A DNA stretch of 6,456 nt. Source: Candidatus Krumholzibacteriota bacterium. Lineage in GTDB: Bacteria; Krumholzibacteriota; Krumholzibacteriia; Krumholzibacteriales; Krumholzibacteriaceae. The first letter of the stretch is position 1. Each line of letters opens with the position of its first letter. The position numbers and the translations under genes are program-made. The stretch covers positions 1-6,456 of the forward strand of contig DAOVNN010000170.1 of assembly GCA_030630165.1 (NCBI GenBank), written 5' to 3'. Below the pieces are notes generated by a model. It did no database searches, was not told where the DNA came from, and saw nothing but the letters and a program-made list of their open reading frames with translations. Positions 5,299 through 6,456 of the stretch are shown piece by piece.

Positions 5299-6456
5299 GG
5301 ACTGTCCTTACCTCTCCGGTGAAATCCTTTTCCCTGTGCCCGTTGTAATTTATTCCGAAGCTGATGAACTTCGTGAATCTGTACTGTCCCACTACGTTCC
5401 AGTCCTCCCTGAGCCCCTGCTCGAGGAAAAAGAGGGGTTTCCCCTCGCTGGACTTCTCGTCGGTCCATGTGAACCTGAGAAGGGCGTTCAGATGGATCTT
5501 CGTTCCTATAGACGCATCGCACGAAGGAACGGCGAATATAGAGATCTGCTCGGCCTTCGAGACGGTGTCCTTCCTCTCCTCAGCCCCACCCTCGAGGGCC
5601 AGCTTGACTGACGGTCTCAGCCTCCACGCGAGGATAGTAGAGCCCTGGATGCTCTCGATCCTGTACATCTGGCCGGCAGCCCCCGTTACCATGCGGGAAC
5701 TCAGCGAGGTCTCTCCCTGGAAGGTCAGGGTCAGCGATTTCACGGGAATCAGCTCGAACCTTCCCTGTATCTCCCTCGTGTATCTCTCGACCGAGACATC
5801 CTCGCTGCGGTTGTCCTCCTCGTCCTCCCTGAAGAATACGAGCCTGAGGTTGTATCCCTTCACATCTCCGAGAAAACCCCACTCGCTCCTGAAACTGTTC
5901 TTGCCGTAGATGGTCCACTCGTCCCGCTGCAGAAATGAGGGATCCAGAAGGTAGAGCCTTGCAAGTTCATCGGTGCTCGATCTCTCGACGACGGAGAAGA
6001 AGTTGTCGACCGAGATGTTCCTTCTGATCCACTGCCACGTTCCTGTATCGTGAGAGGTCATGAGCGACAGCCCGCGGACACCGCTGCCGATGCTGAGCCG
6101 CCATGAGAGCTCGACCGTGCGGACCGGGACCGCATCCTCGGCGGGAAGGAAGATGACCATGTAGTCGCCCCTGTTCTGTCCTACCTCGCTGCCTTCCTCG
6201 TCGTAGTCGCCCCGATTCTCCCCGACATATACGACTGCCTTCTCGAGCTTCCTGTCGACCCCGGAGCTGATCCGGTAGCTCATATCGTTCGTTACGGAGC
6301 CGGCCCACCAGGCATCCCTGTACCTCAATCTTCCAAGGTCGTGCCTCGCCGAGCCGCCTGTATCCTCGTACCTCGTGCTGCGCATGCTCCCGATCACCTC
6401 TACTATGGCCTCGCCCGAGACGTATCCCCCGTCGATCCTGATCTCGTCATTCTCCC
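5264..6456 (-). CDS. Large beta-rich, probably outer-membrane barrel protein, C-terminal part (5' end outside window)
   Basis: I do not recognise a named family. The frame is open to the right edge without a stop (396 residues visible). The GTG at 6397 is merely internal: the 19 codons before it are also open and have the same character. The visible part is dominated by alternating hydrophobic/polar strands linked by charged turns, for example TWQWIRRNISV, KGYNLRLVFFRE, KSLTLTFQGETSL, KLALEGGAEE and KFISFGINYNGHRE. The last strand is AFKLESRAYF, with a terminal Phe as in outer-membrane beta-signals. An upstream segment carries two copies of G-x-NRGDY. There is one cysteine only, in PSCDAS. 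The overlap with the following Omp85 gene suggests an envelope role, possibly as its client or partner. It does not look like TamB. An extracellular or periplasmic beta-sandwich protein is the main alternative. Confidence 0.6.
   Translation of the reverse strand, partial: ENDEIRIDGGYVSGEAIVEVIGSMRSTRYEDTGGSARHDLGRLRYRDAWWAGSVTNDMSYRISSGVDRKLEKAVVYVGENRGDYDEEGSEVGQNRGDYMVIFLPAEDAVPVRTVELSWRLSIGSGVRGLSLMTSHDTGTWQWIRRNISVDNFFSVVERSSTDELARLYLLDPSFLQRDEWTIYGKNSFRSEWGFLGDVKGYNLRLVFFREDEEDNRSEDVSVERYTREIQGRFELIPVKSLTLTFQGETSLSSRMVTGAAGQMYRIESIQGSTILAWRLRPSVKLALEGGAEERKDTVSKAEQISIFAVPSCDASIGTKIHLNALLRFTWTDEKSSEGKPLFFLEQGLREDWNVVGQYRFTKFISFGINYNGHREKDFTGEVRTVHAFKLESRAYF
5305..5309 (-). promoter_or_regulatory. 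Ribosome binding site of the Omp85 gene, inside the preceding gene
   Basis: AAGGA is six bases from the ATG at 5298 and lies within the last codons of the upstream barrel gene, whose stop is at 5266-5264. The two genes overlap by 35 bases in different frames, so translation of the second is probably coupled to the first. No alternative ATG, GTG or TTG start is seen in the signal-peptide region that would remove the overlap. Confidence 0.6.
6161..6220 (-). repeat. Two-copy direct repeat encoding G-x-NRGDY
   Basis: Near-identical segments at 6161-6178 and 6203-6220 are offset by 42 bases (14 codons). They share GTAGTCGCCCC on the plus strand. On the minus strand they encode VGENRGDY and VGQNRGDY in the same frame of the barrel gene. 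The acidic DEEGSE lies between them. The repeat looks like a small structural duplication within the protein, not a mobile or regulatory DNA repeat. Confidence 0.7.

Noticed and set aside
6161..6220. RGD motifs as integrin-binding adhesion signals
   Set aside because: Three-residue RGD matches are common by chance, and here they belong to a longer NRGDY repeat with no evidence of a host-associated role.
6395..6397. GTG at 6397 as the true start of the beta-rich gene
   Set aside because: No ribosome binding site precedes it, no signal peptide follows it, and the frame is open with similar composition up to the window edge, so the real start is outside.

Overview
The window is GC-rich and densely coding. 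All four genes I can support lie on the minus strand, so transcription runs from position 6456 towards position 1. Two encode outer-membrane-type beta-barrel proteins, which points to a diderm (Gram-negative-type) bacterium. The ThiC is of the short, roughly 425-residue form, which I associate with anaerobes and less-studied phyla. An FCB-group or candidate-phylum bacterium would fit, but this is a weak inference from gene style only.

Layout in order of transcription: (1) 6456-5264, the C-terminal 396 residues of a large beta-rich protein that runs off the right edge, probably an outer-membrane barrel. (2) 5298-3538, a complete Omp85-superfamily protein with signal peptide, three POTRA domains and a barrel, of TamA-like size; it overlaps gene 1 by 35 bases. 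(3) 3453-2179, thiC, the radical-SAM phosphomethylpyrimidine synthase of thiamine synthesis. It follows an 84-base gap that holds a plausible promoter and a strong ribosome binding site, and that site selects a TTG start eight codons downstream of the longest-ORF start. (4) 2157-1, a DinG/YoaA-type XPD-like iron-sulfur DNA helicase, 21 bases after thiC with its own strong ribosome binding site; its last residues run off the left edge.

The genes fall into two functional pairs. The upstream pair is envelope-related and translationally coupled. The downstream pair (thiC and the helicase) looks co-transcribed, but no shared pathway is evident. Both multicysteine proteins keep their iron-sulfur ligands.

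No stretch longer than about 100 bases is without a gene. I see no tRNA, rRNA, CRISPR array, insertion sequence, attachment site or convincing rho-independent terminator. I did not find a clearly new system. The items most worth a second look are the dedicated-looking barrel/Omp85 pair, the thiC start and lack of riboswitch, the CX2CX3C cluster motif of ThiC, and an AT-rich island within the helicase gene.
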